Assembly (NCBI GenBank): GCA_000283635.1
Contig: HE613569.1
Coordinates: forward strand, 2,009,501-2,073,500
Source: Streptococcus macedonicus ACA-DC 198
GTDB taxonomy: Bacteria; Bacillota; Bacilli; Lactobacillales; Streptococcaceae
Direction of reading: 5' to 3'
Length of the DNA: 64,000 nt
The notes under the pieces are model-generated. The model worked only from the letters and a program-made list of their open reading frames with translations, had not been told where the DNA came from and did no database searches. Position numbers and translations under genes: made by a program. Positions 28,803 through 36,848 of the stretch are shown in pieces (position 1 is the stretch's first letter; each line of letters opens with the position of its first letter).

Positions 28803-30698
28803 TCACCAAATGATAACGCGTTCTTCTGGTGCGCGCCACATTGGGTCTCCTGCTTTGATGTCAAATTCTGTGTGGAATTCATCAAAGTTTGTCAATGTAA
28901 CATTGGTACGAAGTTTTCCTGGTGCGTGAACATCAATGCTTGCTAGCATTTGCATATATTCATCACGCGCTTTCATGCGCCAAATCGTCGCAAAGTTGAT
29001 GAAGAAATCACGTGCTGAGAAATTCTCATCTTGTTTTGCAGCTTCGAGCGCACAAGCCACACCACCAAGGTCAGCCACATTTTCAGAAACAGTTAATTTA
29101 CCATTGACTTTCGCACCATATGAATCTAAACCATCAAATTGGTCAACGATTTTATCCGTACGTTCTGTAAAGGCTTTGTAATCAGCTTCTTTCCACCAGT
29201 TATTGAGGCTACCATGTTCGTCAAATGATGCGCCGTTGGTATCAAAAGCATGTGAAATTTCATGGGCAATAACCGCACCAATACCACCATAGTTAGCAGA
29301 TGAACTTTGTTCTAAACTGTAAAATGGGGCTTGTAAGATAGCCGCTGGAAAGACAATCTGATTTTGTTGTGGGTCATAGTAAGCATTAACCATATGGGCA
29401 GGCATATGCCATTCACTACGGTCAACAGGCTTATTCCATTTACTCCAGCTATGTGCGATTGAAATTTTAGCAAGATTTTGCGCATTTTCAACTAATGACA
29501 ACGAGTCATCAATGATTTTCTTAGCATAAGTTTCTGGCAATTTTTCAGGATAACCAATGTGTGGTGTAATCACGTTTAATTTAGCAATGGCTTTATCACG
29601 TGTTTCTTTTGCCAACCAATCTGCTGATGTCAAACGTTTCTTGTAAACATCAATCATTGTCGCTACTTTATGCTCCACATCGGCTTTGGCCTCTGGAGAG
29701 AATTTTTGCCCAGCATACCAAAGGCCAAGTGCTTGGTTATAAGGACCTGAAGCTAAGTAATAAGCCGCTTTTTTCTTATCCATAGCCTGTGGTGTTCCTG
29801 AAAGCGCACGACCATAAGCACCTGAAAGCACACGAATATCATCTGTTAAGTAATCGTTAAACGCCCCCGTAGCTGATAAAACCAAATCCGCCTTTAGCAA
29901 ATCCCAGTTCTTTTCGGAATAATAGTCAGCAGCAAATTCTGTCCAGAAACGTTCTTCAGGAACAATCACTTTGTCAGGAATTTCTCCCAAAATTTGCGTA
30001 AAAATAGCGTCCAAAGGCAATTCTGGTGCTAATTTTGTAAAATCAGCCCAATCATATGGGTGATAAAGTTTGACGTATTCAGAAGATTCTTCACGTGACA
30101 AAACATATTTAGCGACTTTGGCATCTAGTTCAATCACCTTGTCAAGCAAGTCTTTCGTTTCTTCAGCTGAAAAACCAAATTTTGGCAATAATTCTTCTTG
30201 CATTTGGCGCCAGATAGCTAGTAATTCTTTACCTTTTTCGTTATCTTCGGCATAGTAAGTCGTATCAGGCAAGATTGTTCCAGGAGCTTCTGCCCAAAGA
30301 ACATTAAGCTGCGCGTTCATGAAATCTGGGGCAACACCAAATGGAAATTCATTTGGTTTTCCTGCCATTTCAAAATCTGCAATTTTGCCTGCAAATTCAG
30401 CAAAAGAATCCAAGTTTTTGTATTCTTCAATCAATGGAAGAACTGGCGCGACACCAACTTCTTCACGTTTATCATAATCTGAAGTCATACGATGAAACTT
30501 GATATAGTTTTGTAAAATACTATCCTCTGGTACATCTTCGCCGCTAAGCCATTTATCTGTTGTCGCCAACATTAAATCTTCAATCTCATCGGCTAAATCT
30601 GAAAAACCACCTGTACGTGGTTTATCATCAGGAATGACGGCTGTTTTTTCCCATTCACCATTGACAGCATCATAAAAATCGTCTTGATATCGAGTCAT
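28803..30698 (-). CDS. pepO: M13 family metallo-endopeptidase PepO
   Basis: 631 residues, the usual streptococcal/lactococcal length. A neprilysin-like zinc peptidase acting on oligopeptides. N-terminal M13 domain: QDDFYDAVNGEWEKTAVIPDDKPRTGGF. The catalytic domain has VNAYYDPQQNQIVFPAAILQAPFY, zinc motif VIAHEISHAFD (HExxH) and ENVADLGGV (third ligand Glu), then the substrate-site Arg in the C-terminal block. No signal peptide, so it is cytoplasmic or exported non-classically; in some streptococci PepO is surface-exposed and binds host proteins. SD AAAGGAGATTT. Confidence 0.95.
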   Translation of the reverse strand: MTRYQDDFYDAVNGEWEKTAVIPDDKPRTGGFSDLADEIEDLMLATTDKWLSGEDVPEDSILQNYIKFHRMTSDYDKREEVGVAPVLPLIEEYKNLDSFAEFAGKIADFEMAGKPNEFPFGVAPDFMNAQLNVLWAEAPGTILPDTTYYAEDNEKGKELLAIWRQMQEELLPKFGFSAEETKDLLDKVIELDAKVAKYVLSREESSEYVKLYHPYDWADFTKLAPELPLDAIFTQILGEIPDKVIVPEERFWTEFAADYYSEKNWDLLKADLVLSATGAFNDYLTDDIRVLSGAYGRALSGTPQAMDKKKAAYYLASGPYNQALGLWYAGQKFSPEAKADVEHKVATMIDVYKKRLTSADWLAKETRDKAIAKLNVITPHIGYPEKLPETYAKKIIDDSLSLVENAQNLAKISIAHSWSKWNKPVDRSEWHMPAHMVNAYYDPQQNQIVFPAAILQAPFYSLEQSSSANYGGIGAVIAHEISHAFDTNGASFDEHGSLNNWWKEADYKAFTERTDKIVDQFDGLDSYGAKVNGKLTVSENVADLGGVACALEAAKQDENFSARDFFINFATIWRMKARDEYMQMLASIDVHAPGKLRTNVTLTNFDEFHTEFDIKAGDPMWRAPEERVIIW

Positions 30699-30833
30699 AA
30701 AAAATCTCCTTTAATCTATTAGAACCATTTTATCAAAAAAACGTGAGAATAGCAGATATAAAGCGCATTTGTTAGAGATTAAATAACAGACTTTCTGACA
30801 CTTTTTCGCTATACTTAGGGCAAGGAGGCGACT

Positions 30834-31814
30834 ATGACTAAAAAACATTATAATTGGGCAACCCTAGGAACTGGTGTCATTGCTAATGAATTAGCACAAG
30901 CACTTCAACAACAAGGGCGAAAACTCTATTCTGTTGCTAACCGTACTTATGATAAGGGGCTGGCTTTCGCTGAAAAATATGGCATTGACAAAGTTTATCA
31001 AACTATTGATGAGGTATTTGACGACCCTAACGTAGATATTATTTACATCTCAACGCCACACAATACACACATTAACTTTTTGCGCAAAGCCCTAGCAAAC
31101 GGCAAACACGTTTTATGTGAAAAGTCAATTACGCTTAACGCTGACGAATTGGACGAAGCTATCAAGCTAGCTGAAGAAAATCACGTCATTTTAGCAGAAG
31201 CCCTGACCATTTTCCATATGCCAATTTACCGCAAGCTTTCAGAAATCATTGCGGCTGGAAAACTCGGTGAATTGAAGCTCATTCAAATGAATTTTGGTAG
31301 CTACAAAGAATACGATATGACAAACCGTTTCTTTAATCGTCAGTTAGCTGGCGGTGCACTTCTTGATATTGGTGTCTATGCTCTTTCTTTTGTCCGTTGG
31401 TTTATGACATCAACGCCAACTCAAATTGCTTCCCAAGTAAAACTAGCTCCGACAGGAGTCGATGAACAAGCTGGGATTTTGCTAACTAACAGTCAAGGAG
31501 AAATGGCAACTCTGACGTTAAGCCTTCACGCCAAACAACCAAAACGTGGAACAATCGCCTATGATAAAGGCTATATCGAACTTTACGAATACCCTCGTGG
31601 TCAAAAAGCGGTGATTACCTATACCGAGGACGGACATCAAGAAGTCATCGAAGCTGGAAGTACCGCACTCGCTCTTTCCTACGAAGTCGCTGACATGGAA
31701 AATGCCGTTTCTGGTCAAGAAAATGCCATGCACCTCGACTACACCAAAGACGTCATGGACATTATGACAAAACTCCGCAAAGACTGGAACCTCACTTACC
31801 CAGAAGAAGAATGA
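30834..31814 (+). CDS. Gfo/Idh/MocA family oxidoreductase
   Basis: 326 residues. The Rossmann domain starts NWATLGTGVIANELAQALQQQGRKLYSVANR, followed by VDIIYISTPHNTHINFLRKALANGKHVLCEKSITLNADE, where the family EKP motif is EKS. The C-terminal substrate domain has LLDIGVYALSFVRWFM. It probably oxidises or reduces a sugar or cyclitol with NAD(P); the substrate is unknown. SD AAGGAGGCG. Single gene, terminator follows. Confidence 0.9.
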   Translation: MTKKHYNWATLGTGVIANELAQALQQQGRKLYSVANRTYDKGLAFAEKYGIDKVYQTIDEVFDDPNVDIIYISTPHNTHINFLRKALANGKHVLCEKSITLNADELDEAIKLAEENHVILAEALTIFHMPIYRKLSEIIAAGKLGELKLIQMNFGSYKEYDMTNRFFNRQLAGGALLDIGVYALSFVRWFMTSTPTQIASQVKLAPTGVDEQAGILLTNSQGEMATLTLSLHAKQPKRGTIAYDKGYIELYEYPRGQKAVITYTEDGHQEVIEAGSTALALSYEVADMENAVSGQENAMHLDYTKDVMDIMTKLRKDWNLTYPEEE

Positions 31815-31826
31815 CAACACACAAAA

Positions 31827-31857
31827 TGAGCAGGGAAATCTCCCTGCTCATATATTT
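31827..31857 (+). terminator. Terminator after the oxidoreductase gene
   Basis: Perfect ten-base inverted repeat TGAGCAGGGA/TCCCTGCTCA with a four-base loop, followed by TATATTTTTA. Confidence 0.8.
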
Positions 31858-31920
31858 TTACCCGCCAGATTCGGCTCAAAGTGCTATGGGGGAAATGGAA
31901 ATACACCATATCATGTGATT

Positions 31921-32061
31921 ATGCTCTATGCTTGTTTAATACTATTTATCATCCTTATGGGGATTGACATCTTTTTGGGAAAATGGTTGTCTAACAGAGT
32001 GTCTAAACTGCTTCTTTGCACATCATGTCTTGCTATTCTTGGCATGATTATCACTGGGTAA
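31921..32061 (+). pseudogene. Fragment of a small membrane protein gene
   Basis: 46 codons from ATG 31921 encode a two-helix hydrophobic peptide (LYACLILFIILMGIDIFLGKWLS). The same frame is open upstream to about 31858 and reads FGSKCYGGNGNTPYHV, which looks like genuine coding sequence without a start. Probably the remnant of a longer gene whose 5' end was lost. I do not recognise the family. Confidence 0.35.
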
Positions 32062-32066
32062 TCGGT

Positions 32067-32231
32067 ATGACATGTGATAAATTTGCTCAAACAAACGACT
32101 TAACACGTATCAAAACGTTTGGTATTCCCATTAATCCACACAGTCGTCTTGAAAAAATCGGCTATGGTTTAGCCATTGTATTGATATTACCATTCTGGTC
32201 ATTATCCTACTTTCTTTATAAATTTTCTTGA
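32067..32231 (+). CDS. Small hypothetical membrane peptide
   Basis: 54 codons, ATG 32067. A polar half (TNDLTRIKTFGIPINPHSRLEKIG) is followed by one C-terminal membrane helix (YGLAIVLILPFWSLSYFLYKF). It lies in a different frame six bases after the preceding fragment and may be the C-terminal part of the same broken gene. Its end overlaps the end of the convergent treC remnant by 16 bases. No SD of note. Unknown function. Confidence 0.4.
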   Translation: MTCDKFAQTNDLTRIKTFGIPINPHSRLEKIGYGLAIVLILPFWSLSYFLYKFS

Positions 32232-32941
32232 TAAATGGCAAGTGTTTGATAAGGTTTTAAAGTGATTTTTTCAGAAAGGTTTGTTTCTGGATAATTGCTT
32301 AACAAAACTTGTCCTGACTGATAAGCTTCTGACAAATCAAGCTCAACCTCTTTAGCAAAAAAGTTATTCAACACCAGCAACTGTTTTCCGTCAAAATGAC
32401 GTTCAAACGCATAAATATAAGGTTTATTTTGATAAGCTGACTGATAACTTCCTTCCGCAATAATTGGCAAGTCTTTTCTCAGACGAATCAATTGTTGATA
32501 GAAAGTGAAGATTGGTCCGCTTTTTTCATTTTCAACATTAATGTCACGATACGTTTTACCAACTTTCAACCATGGTGTGCTTGTTGAAAATCCTGCATTC
32601 TCTGAAGCATCCCATTGCATTGGCGTACGGCTATTGTCACGTGACTTTGCTTGAATAATGGCAAATGCTTCAGCTTCTGTCTTGCCTGATGTCAGTAATT
32701 CTTGATAAGCATTTAAACATTCAACATCAACATAATCAGCCATAGTGTCATAATCTGGATCGAGCATACCAATTTCTTCGCCCATGTAAATATATGGTGT
32801 ACCACGAGACAAATGAATGGCTGCCGCTAACATAGTCGCTCCCTCATTGCGGAAGTTTTTAACATCTATGAAACGATTAATCGCACGAGGTTGGTCATGA
32901 TTATTCCAGAAAAGTGCTGACCAGCCACCACCCTCACTCAT
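32216..32941 (-). pseudogene. 3' remnant of a GH13 alpha-glucosidase (TreC/DexB type)
   Basis: 241 residues corresponding to the C-terminal ~45% of a trehalose-6-phosphate hydrolase or oligo-1,6-glucosidase (normally ~540). Present: SALFWNNHDQPRAINRF (NHD active-site region), TPYIYMGEEIGMLD, RTPMQWDASENAGFS and the C-terminal beta domain. The first two catalytic acids and most of the barrel are missing, and no SD precedes the ATG at 32941, which matches an internal Met. A deletion has removed the 5' part; the rest is still open. Confidence 0.85.
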
Positions 32942-33128
32942 TTTATAATTTTTATTAATTCTTAATATTTAATTTTCACTAATATAAGATTACATTTGTC
33001 ATTATCTAGACACTTGCTCACAAAATGATATGGCTTAATCTTTCAGAATATGATACAATGCTAACTTGATTGTATATAATTTTTTGTCTTTTCAGAAATA
33101 TTACATTATTCGAGTAAAGGATTATTTT

Positions 33129-33731
33129 ATGCCACATTTATCAAAAAAACAGCATCAAATTTTGGAAACCAAAAATCGCTTATCTAAAGCACTTTATCTA
33201 CTAGTTACTGAACGCCATTACGACAAAATCACTATCTATCACATTTTAGAAAAAGCGGGCGTCTCGCGGCGAACCTTTTACCGATATTTTAATAGCAAGT
33301 CTGACTTAATGGACTACTGCTTAGATAACTTTATTGAGGGGTATTACCTCCAACGTGACAATTTTATATTAGCACAACAGGCAGAGGACATTTTCCTCGT
33401 CACATTAAATTTCATGTACTATAATCGTGAATTTATCCGCTCACTTGTCGAAAGTGGACATTTCTCGCTTTTAACTGCAAATTTTAATGACAAATCTGAA
33501 CTAATATATAAAACAATGGACCTTCCTTGGTGCGTTGAGGATTCCTCCGACCATAGCATTGACTATATATCAAAAGGATTATTGGGAGCCTATCTCAATG
33601 TCCTGCAATTTTGGTTAACCAAAGATGAACCCGAAAGACCAGAACATATCGCCAAGAATCTTGCACTGCTTTTTAGTTCCATCTCAGGTTACTTTGACAA
33701 CGCCTCACAAAACTCTAACAAAGCTAACTAA
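33129..33731 (+). CDS. TetR/AcrR family regulator
   Basis: 200 residues from ATG 33129 (SD AAAGGA); the frame extends to 33066 without a ribosome site. The N-terminal HTH reads ALYLLVTERHYDKITIYHILEKAGVSRRTFYRYFNSKSDLMDY, the classical TetR_N pattern. The C-terminal ligand domain resembles the TetR_C_7/DhaS-like group (FLVTLNFMYYNREFIRSLVESG, GLLGAYLNVLQFWL). The target is unknown; no partner gene survives next to it, but a perfect palindrome lies 96 bases after its stop. Confidence 0.88.
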   Translation: MPHLSKKQHQILETKNRLSKALYLLVTERHYDKITIYHILEKAGVSRRTFYRYFNSKSDLMDYCLDNFIEGYYLQRDNFILAQQAEDIFLVTLNFMYYNREFIRSLVESGHFSLLTANFNDKSELIYKTMDLPWCVEDSSDHSIDYISKGLLGAYLNVLQFWLTKDEPERPEHIAKNLALLFSSISGYFDNASQNSNKAN

Positions 33732-33826
33732 GTTAATGGAAATTAAGGGTGTTTTTTTACCAGATTTTTCACTATTTATGAGAAAAAACAGTTTTTCTCA
33801 TTTATTAATATATTGTAAACCTATAG

Positions 33827-33842
33827 TTGACAGTATTGTCAA
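33827..33842. promoter_or_regulatory. Palindrome TTGACAgtatTGTCAA
   Basis: A perfect 6+4+6 inverted repeat in the AT-rich region after the TetR gene. It has operator form, and its left arm equals a consensus -35. A related half-site with TTGACAGT is repeated at 33904. Ligand unknown; the adjacent TetR regulator is a guess. Confidence 0.4.
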
Positions 33843-33903
33843 ACGAATTAACAATCTCATTAGCAATAATTAGCTTTTTACACCGTTAGGGTTTACATTG
33901 GTA

Positions 33904-33931
33904 TTGACAGTTGTTTAACAAGCTTTACAAT
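33904..33931 (+). promoter_or_regulatory. Strong promoter of a short transcript
   Basis: Consensus -35 TTGACA (33904-33909), 16-base spacer, -10 TACAAT (33926-33931). No ORF follows; a terminator begins about 35 bases downstream. Confidence 0.6.
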
Positions 33932-33937
33932 TTTTGA

Positions 33938-34005
33938 CATCGTTTTCTCACTATAATCGTCCTTAAGTGACCAATGTGTTGCCAAGCACACATTGGTCAC
34001 TTTTT
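33938..34005 (+). ncRNA. Candidate small RNA of about 65-70 nt
   Basis: From the promoter above, transcription would start near 33938 and end at the stem AAGTGACCAATGTG/CACATTGGTCACTT (33965-34002), which is followed by T5. There is no ORF. It lacks the TTTAAG repeats of CiaR-driven csRNAs. Could instead be an attenuator, but no gene follows on the plus strand. Confidence 0.5.
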
Positions 34006-34046
34006 ATGTTCTCGCAAGTTTATAACTACATGTTATCGTAGCACCA

Positions 34047-34136
34047 AAAAGCCTAGCATAGACAACGAACCTAACCCCAAGAGTTCGGTAAGAATCTAAC
34101 AATTGGGATGCGGTTTATTATCCGTGCTAGGCTTTT
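34047..34136. ncRNA. Candidate structured RNA closed by a 12-bp stem
   Basis: AAAAGCCTAGCA (34047-34058) pairs perfectly with TGCTAGGCTTTT (34125-34136) around 66 bases that can fold further (CCCAA/TTGGG, GAAC/GTTC, CGG/CCG on the minus strand). Minus-strand transcription is favoured: a TTGACT-like -35 (34165-34160) lies 17 bases before ATGAAT, and the minus end has T5. The closed fold is unlike a simple terminator. I checked for the SRP core (GGAAGGAAGC type) and did not find it. Confidence 0.45.
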
Positions 34137-34151
34137 ATTCATGAAATTTTC

Positions 34152-34455
34152 TGTGGACAAGTCAAAATATTCTGCAAATACGTAAAAAAGCCGAAAATCA
34201 CCAGCTTTTTTACACAGATATCAACACTTATTCACAGCTTGTGGATAACTACGGTTATATATTGGGGATAACTTGTGTATAAATAAGGTGAAAAGTCTAT
34301 AAAATCAAGCTTTAGCGCTAATCCACAGAATTTAAAAACACCTTGTTTATAACTCATTTTCACAAGAAGAAATTACCACAAAACTTACTAAAAACCTTTA
34401 TTTCAAGGCATTTCTAACATTTTCAGTGAAAAAAGAAGTTGTGTACTTTTCCACA
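34152..34455. promoter_or_regulatory. Cluster of DnaA-box-like sites upstream of ruvB's 3' end
   Basis: Exact TTATNCACA matches: 34228-34236 (plus), 34240-34248 (minus) and 34274-34282 (minus); the first two face each other three bases apart. One-mismatch copies: 34152-34160 (minus), 34319-34327 (plus), 34344-34352 (minus, TGTTTATAA), 34447-34455 (plus). The surrounding DNA is strongly AT-rich. No dnaA or dnaN is near, so this is not the usual oriC layout. Confidence 0.55.
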
Positions 34456-34580
34456 GCTTCTATTATTTTTAACTAAACTTCCACAATCTGGGAGAAATTG
34501 CTCAAGAATTTACTATTTTCTGTGCTATTTTCCGCTACCTATGGCTTAAATTTACTATTTTTCTACTTATTTTGCAGTTC

Positions 34581-34613
34581 AAAACGAAAAAGAAAGAACC
34601 CCGCTAGCGGAGT
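34581..34613 (-). terminator. Terminator of ruvB
   Basis: Minus strand ACTCCGC-TA-GCGGGGT followed by TCTTTCTTTTT, 85 bases after the ruvB stop. Confidence 0.7.
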
Positions 34614-34698
34614 CCTTTCAGGAGATTATGAAAAAGAAAAGTTTTAGGATTGTTTATAGTATATAAAGACTTGCTTAAACTTACCTTAAGCTAAAAAA

Positions 34699-35697
34699 TT
34701 ATTTTTCTGAATAAGGATAGCCCAAATGTTCATAAGCTTTTTCAGTTGCCACACGACCAGTACGAGTGCGCATAATAAAGCCTTTTTGAATCAAATACGG
34801 CTCATACATATCCTCAACAGTATCACACTCCTCAGCGATATTAACGGATAGCGTTCCTAAACCGACAGGACCACCGTTATAAACCTCAATCATGGTACGC
34901 AAGATTTTCTGGTCAATGTAATCAAGTCCCTCATGGTCAACATCTAACATCATCAATGCTTTATCGGTAATACCTTTTGTGATAATACCATCTCCCATAA
35001 TTTGGGCGTAATCACGTACACGTTTTAAGAGACGATTAGCAATACGAGGTGTTCCACGACTACGTCGTGCCAATTCTTGGGCAGCTTCATGGACAATTTC
35101 CATTTCAAAAATATCTGCCGTACGTTCAACAATTTCTGTCAAATCTTCAACGTCATAGTATTCCATATGCCCAGTAATGCCAAAACGAGCACGTAAAGGA
35201 TTAGAAAGCATACCAGCACGTGTTGTCGCACCAATCAAGGTAAACGGTGGTAAATCCAAGTGAACACTACGACTAGTCTCGCCATTGCCAATCATGATGT
35301 CAATATAAAAATCTTCCATGGCACTATAAAGCACTTCTTCCACAGCCATTGGCATACGATGAATTTCGTCAATAAAAAGCACATCACCAGGTTCCAAATC
35401 ATTCAAGATAGCAACCAAATCACCAGCTTTTTCGATAGCAGGTCCAGATGTCTGTTTTAAATTCACCCCTAATTCGTTAGCAATCACAAATGCCATTGTC
35501 GTTTTACCAAGACCAGGAGGTCCAAACAATAGCACATGATCCAAAGACTCATCACGTAATTTTGCTGCCTCAATAAAGATTTTTAGCTGATTTTTAACCT
35601 TATCTTGTCCAATATATTCTTTTAAAAACTGTGGACGAAGCGTGTGCTCCACAAATTCCTCATCACCCATAATATCATTATCTAAAATTCTGCTCAT
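34699..35697 (-). CDS. ruvB: Holliday junction DNA helicase RuvB
   Basis: 332 residues, standard length. An AAA+ motor that drives branch migration with RuvA (encoded at 49.4 kb). Motifs: [19 protein letters not shown], Walker [15 protein letters not shown], Walker [30 protein letters not shown] (sensor 1 / Arg finger region), [19 protein letters not shown], and the DNA-binding winged helix at the C-terminus. ATG 35697 has no separated SD; an extended -10 ends six bases before it, predicting a leaderless message. Confidence 0.97.
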   Translation of the reverse strand: MSRILDNDIMGDEEFVEHTLRPQFLKEYIGQDKVKNQLKIFIEAAKLRDESLDHVLLFGPPGLGKTTMAFVIANELGVNLKQTSGPAIEKAGDLVAILNDLEPGDVLFIDEIHRMPMAVEEVLYSAMEDFYIDIMIGNGETSRSVHLDLPPFTLIGATTRAGMLSNPLRARFGITGHMEYYDVEDLTEIVERTADIFEMEIVHEAAQELARRSRGTPRIANRLLKRVRDYAQIMGDGIITKGITDKALMMLDVDHEGLDYIDQKILRTMIEVYNGGPVGLGTLSVNIAEECDTVEDMYEPYLIQKGFIMRTRTGRVATEKAYEHLGYPYSEK

Positions 35698-35703
35698 ATC
35701 CTT

Positions 35704-35712
35704 ATTATACCA
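35704..35712 (-). promoter_or_regulatory. Extended -10 of ruvB placed for a leaderless start
   Basis: Minus strand TGGTATAAT (35712-35704), then AAGGAT (six bases), then ATG 35697. A TTCACT hexamer lies 17 bases upstream of the TATAAT as a weak -35. AAGGA inside the spacer resembles an SD but is one base from the ATG. Confidence 0.65.
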
Positions 35713-35759
35713 AAAGCAGGACCCACAGTGAATTGTTTAGTTAGGAAATTCCTCTAATA

Positions 35760-36170
35760 GCAATGATAACCAGCAATCTTATTAATAAAAAATTGTCATC
35801 TACTTAAATTAAACAGAAATTCCACCAAAATGAAAAAATTGAAGAATGAAGTTTTCTCCAATTTTTAATTTATAAACAAGTTAGTTTTTATCTAAAATAG
35901 CCTCTAAATATTATTAATTGCTATATTAACAGAATATTATTGCGAGCGAAGCGAGCACCAAAACGATACTTTGTGCTGCTTAAACAATCTGGGAGATTGT
36001 TTAAGGTTGCAGATAAGAGAAATGAAGTTTTTCCTACATCTCGGAAGTTTTAAGAATTCCTTGGGTTCCTTTAATAGTCCACTGGACTATTGAACCTGCC
36101 ATCGGCTCAAAGCATCCAGTGTAAGGTTTGAGGTCTGAGCCTAGAAATAAAAAAGCAAGGAATCTAAGGA
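35760..36170. repeat. Intergenic repeat-like region with perfect hairpins, ruvB-nrdG
   Basis: No gene. The first 180 bases are plain AT-rich. From 35941: GAGCGAAGCGAGC, then AAACAATCT-GGG-AGATTGTTT (35983-36003) and AATAGTCCA-C-TGGACTATT (36073-36091), both perfect stems, with TTAAGGTTGCAGATAAGAG between. The structure and wording resemble dispersed streptococcal intergenic elements. A 3' stem for nrdG termination may be included. Confidence 0.5.
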
Positions 36171-36193
36171 AAGTATCAAAAAAATATTTTTCC

Positions 36194-36808
36194 TTAAACT
36201 AAATCATCACGGCTGACTTGTTCAAATTTTTGGTCACCGTCATTTAATTTATCCCAAATGACAACCTCACCAGCTTTCAACGACTTTTGCACGTCAATAA
36301 TACGTTGATTAGAAGAACCACGGAATTGCAACATTAAATTCTTCTTAGTAATATCAAAACGCCCATCAACCAAAATATCGATTAAACTAAGCATTTCTAG
36401 CTTATCTGGCGTTTCTTGCATCATTTCTTCCCACGTATAACCTGTCCAAGACCAAATATCCTTTTCAGGCAATTCACGACGCACGCGCTTGATTAACGGC
36501 AACAGAATCCCCGTATTAAGAAATGGTTCACCACCAAGAAGCGTTAGCCCTTGAACATAAGGTTGTGCCAAATCAGCCATAATTTGCTCTTCAAGCTCTT
36601 GTGTATAAGGCATACCAGCCTTGAAAGACCACGTTGCCGCATTGTAGCAGCCTTTACAGTGAAACATACACCCAGAAACATAAAGAGAATTACGCACACC
36701 CTCACCGTCAACAAAGTTAAAAGCTTTGTAGTCAATGATTCGTCCTTGACTTAATTCCTCTGACTTCCATTCACCAGGCTCGGGCGTATTCCAACTTTTT
36801 TCTTCCAT
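36194..36808 (-). CDS. nrdG: Anaerobic ribonucleotide reductase activating protein
   Basis: 204 residues. A radical-SAM enzyme that makes the glycyl radical on NrdD. The CxxxCxxC cluster motif is in YVSGCMFHCKGCYN near residue 47; TLLGGEPFL is the SAM-binding GGEP motif; WSWTGYTWEEM follows. SD AAAGAGGAC. Last gene of the nrdD-48 aa ORF-GNAT-nrdG series, all on the minus strand, separated from GNAT by 40 bases that hold an exact DnaA-box consensus. Confidence 0.95.
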   Translation of the reverse strand: MEEKSWNTPEPGEWKSEELSQGRIIDYKAFNFVDGEGVRNSLYVSGCMFHCKGCYNAATWSFKAGMPYTQELEEQIMADLAQPYVQGLTLLGGEPFLNTGILLPLIKRVRRELPEKDIWSWTGYTWEEMMQETPDKLEMLSLIDILVDGRFDITKKNLMLQFRGSSNQRIIDVQKSLKAGEVVIWDKLNDGDQKFEQVSRDDLV

Positions 36809-36837
36809 CTAGTCCTCTTTCTATTTTTAATTTACAC

Positions 36838-36846
36838 TTATCCACA
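36838..36846 (+). promoter_or_regulatory. Exact DnaA-box sequence between GNAT gene and nrdG
   Basis: TTATCCACA, the strict consensus. A second copy is at 37246-37254 inside the GNAT gene. The link of ribonucleotide reductase genes with DnaA is known in E. coli; here it is only suggested by position. Confidence 0.4.
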
Positions 36847-36848
36847 GG

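Noticed and set aside
34047..34136. Signal recognition particle RNA
   Set aside because: The conserved GGAA-loop core with its asymmetric loop is not present.
34152..34455. Chromosome origin oriC
   Set aside because: DnaA-like boxes are present but dnaA, dnaN, a DUE next to them and the rpmH neighbourhood are not.
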